From: Marinilabiliaceae bacterium
GTDB lineage: Bacteria > Bacteroidota > Bacteroidia > Bacteroidales > Marinilabiliaceae
NCBI GenBank assembly: GCA_027010905.1
Contig: JALVBA010000258.1
Coordinates: 1 to 7,007, forward strand
Length of the DNA stretch: 7,007 nucleotides
Direction of reading: 5' to 3'
Under the pieces are notes generated by a model. The model ran no database searches. It was not told where the DNA came from and was given only the letters and a program-made list of their open reading frames with translations. The position numbers and the translations under genes were made by a program. Below, in pieces: positions 5,895 through 7,007 of the stretch (position 1 is the stretch's first letter; each line of letters opens with the position of its first letter).

Positions 5895-6959
5895 ATGACA
5901 ACTTCCAAAGCTGAAATATTCAAAAAGATGATTCCGGGATTTATCCCCGTCATCGCTTTTATTGTGGCTGACGAGATATGGGGAACACTCTACGGTCTGA
6001 TTGTTGCAATAGGCATTGGTGTTGTTGAGTTAGGCTATAGCCTTATAAAGCACCGCAAAATCGACCGGTTTGTTCTGGTTGATATCGGCCTGTTACTTGC
6101 TCTTGGAGGTATCTCTATCATTTTCGATAATGATATATTTTTCAAAGTGAAACCCGGAATAATCAACCTTATTATCACCGGACTTATCGGGTACAGCTCC
6201 TTCTCCAAAAACAACATCATGCTTATGATGTCGAAACGGTACATGAAGGGTATGGAGCTGAATCCTTACCAGTTGTGGATGATGAATGAGAGTATGGTCA
6301 GGCTATTCTGGATTCTTCTGATATACTCTCTTCTTACACTTGCCTCTGCTTTTACCAACCGTAAGATGGTATGGGAGTTTATGGCCGGGCCGGGAATGTT
6401 TGTTGTTTTCGGGGTTTTCATGGCTATTGAGTGGTGGAGTAAGAAGAGGACTGCACAGAAACACAAAAATGAAGATTGGGTACCACTGGTGGATGAAGAG
6501 GGAAATGTAACCGGGCAAGCTCCCCGAAGTGTTGTACACAACGGTAAATCTAAACTACTGCATCCTGTTGTGCATCTTCATGTAATATCGGACAAGGGTA
6601 TATTTTTACAGAAACGTGCGATAACTAAAAAGATTCAGCCGGGTAAGTGGGATACTGCCGTTGGTGGGCATGTTGACCCCGGTGAAAATATTGAGCGGGC
6701 TCTTGCAAGAGAGACTTTCGAAGAGATAGGAGTAACTCAGTTCGAAGCATCGCTACTGAAAAAGTACATTTGGGAGAGTCCCGTAGAGCGTGAGCTGGTA
6801 TTCTCATTCATCACAAAATACAGTGGCAATTTTAAAATTGACAAGGAGGAGGTCGACGAGGCAAAATTATGGACAGTAAAAGATATTGAAGCTTCTGTTT
6901 ATAAAGGATATTTCACCCCCAACTTTATACATGAATTTGATTGGGTTAAATCCTATTAA
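5895..6959 (+). CDS. YciB/septation-protein-A-like membrane domain fused to a Nudix hydrolase domain
   Basis: A two-part protein of 354 residues. Residues about 10-183 are hydrophobic, with roughly five or six membrane segments (about 13-28, 31-50, 60-77, 86-100, 135-153, 166-182). They resemble the inner-membrane protein YciB (septation protein A/IspZ): the stretch GGISIIFDNDIFFK (71-84) lines up with GGLTLFFHNDEFIK of E. coli YciB as I recall it. A basic linker WSKKR (181-185) leads to a cytoplasmic Nudix domain (about 195-350). Its Nudix box is complete: Gly258, Glu264, Arg272-Glu273, Glu276-Glu277 and Gly279. The part before the box (WVPLVDEEGNVTGQAPRS, 195-212) recalls the YfcD/isopentenyl-diphosphate-isomerase-like Nudix group. 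The substrate cannot be told from sequence. A TTG at 5811 would add 28 residues, but the first in-frame ATG, 5895, is preferred. No frameshift separates the two domains. Confidence 0.82.
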   Translation: MTTSKAEIFKKMIPGFIPVIAFIVADEIWGTLYGLIVAIGIGVVELGYSLIKHRKIDRFVLVDIGLLLALGGISIIFDNDIFFKVKPGIINLIITGLIGYSSFSKNNIMLMMSKRYMKGMELNPYQLWMMNESMVRLFWILLIYSLLTLASAFTNRKMVWEFMAGPGMFVVFGVFMAIEWWSKKRTAQKHKNEDWVPLVDEEGNVTGQAPRSVVHNGKSKLLHPVVHLHVISDKGIFLQKRAITKKIQPGKWDTAVGGHVDPGENIERALARETFEEIGVTQFEASLLKKYIWESPVERELVFSFITKYSGNFKIDKEEVDEAKLWTVKDIEASVYKGYFTPNFIHEFDWVKSY

Positions 6960-7007
6960 ATATGATAGTACTGCAAATTTATTGGGCAACTAACTAAAAT
7001 TATATTG

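Overview
The window looks like an ordinary chromosomal stretch from a member of the Bacteroidota, most likely a Bacteroidales-type organism. The reasons are the A+T-rich intergenic DNA, the lack of clear Shine-Dalgarno sequences, several good matches to the Bacteroidota promoter pattern (TTG about 17-23 nt upstream of TAnnTTTG), a long-form PurC, and a RecQ with a helix-turn-helix tail. I could not run a database search, so the taxonomic call is inference.

Layout. The left half is read on the minus strand. mazG (2627-3418) is followed by recQ (449-2563), and then by a truncated GIY-YIG nuclease-like ORF (110-364). The right half is read on the plus strand: phoH (3550-4503), purC (4655-5611) and a membrane protein joined to a Nudix hydrolase domain (5895-6959). 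The two halves diverge from a 131-bp region (3419-3549) with a promoter candidate facing each way and an 11-bp direct repeat in front of phoH. Positions 1-109 and 6960-7007 hold no gene I can recognise.

How the genes relate. MazG (clearing non-canonical NTPs), RecQ (DNA repair helicase), PhoH (ATPase linked to RNA metabolism) and PurC (purine synthesis) are housekeeping genes of nucleotide and nucleic-acid metabolism. They do not form a single pathway. There is no sign of a defence island, prophage, CRISPR array, transposase or integrase.

The most interesting material is small-scale. (1) One ORF fuses a YciB/septation-protein-A-like membrane domain to a Nudix domain. (2) A 129-bp imperfect palindrome (5672-5800) lies between purC and that gene; its arms are symmetrical nearly to the tip, and G-U pairs appear when it is read as plus-strand RNA. 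(3) Seven tandem degenerate heptamers fill most of the mazG-recQ gap and end exactly at the mazG stop codon. (4) A short hairpin-forming sequence begins immediately after the phoH stop and resembles a dispersed intergenic repeat. (5) The GIY-YIG ORF stops abruptly before the catalytic domain is complete.
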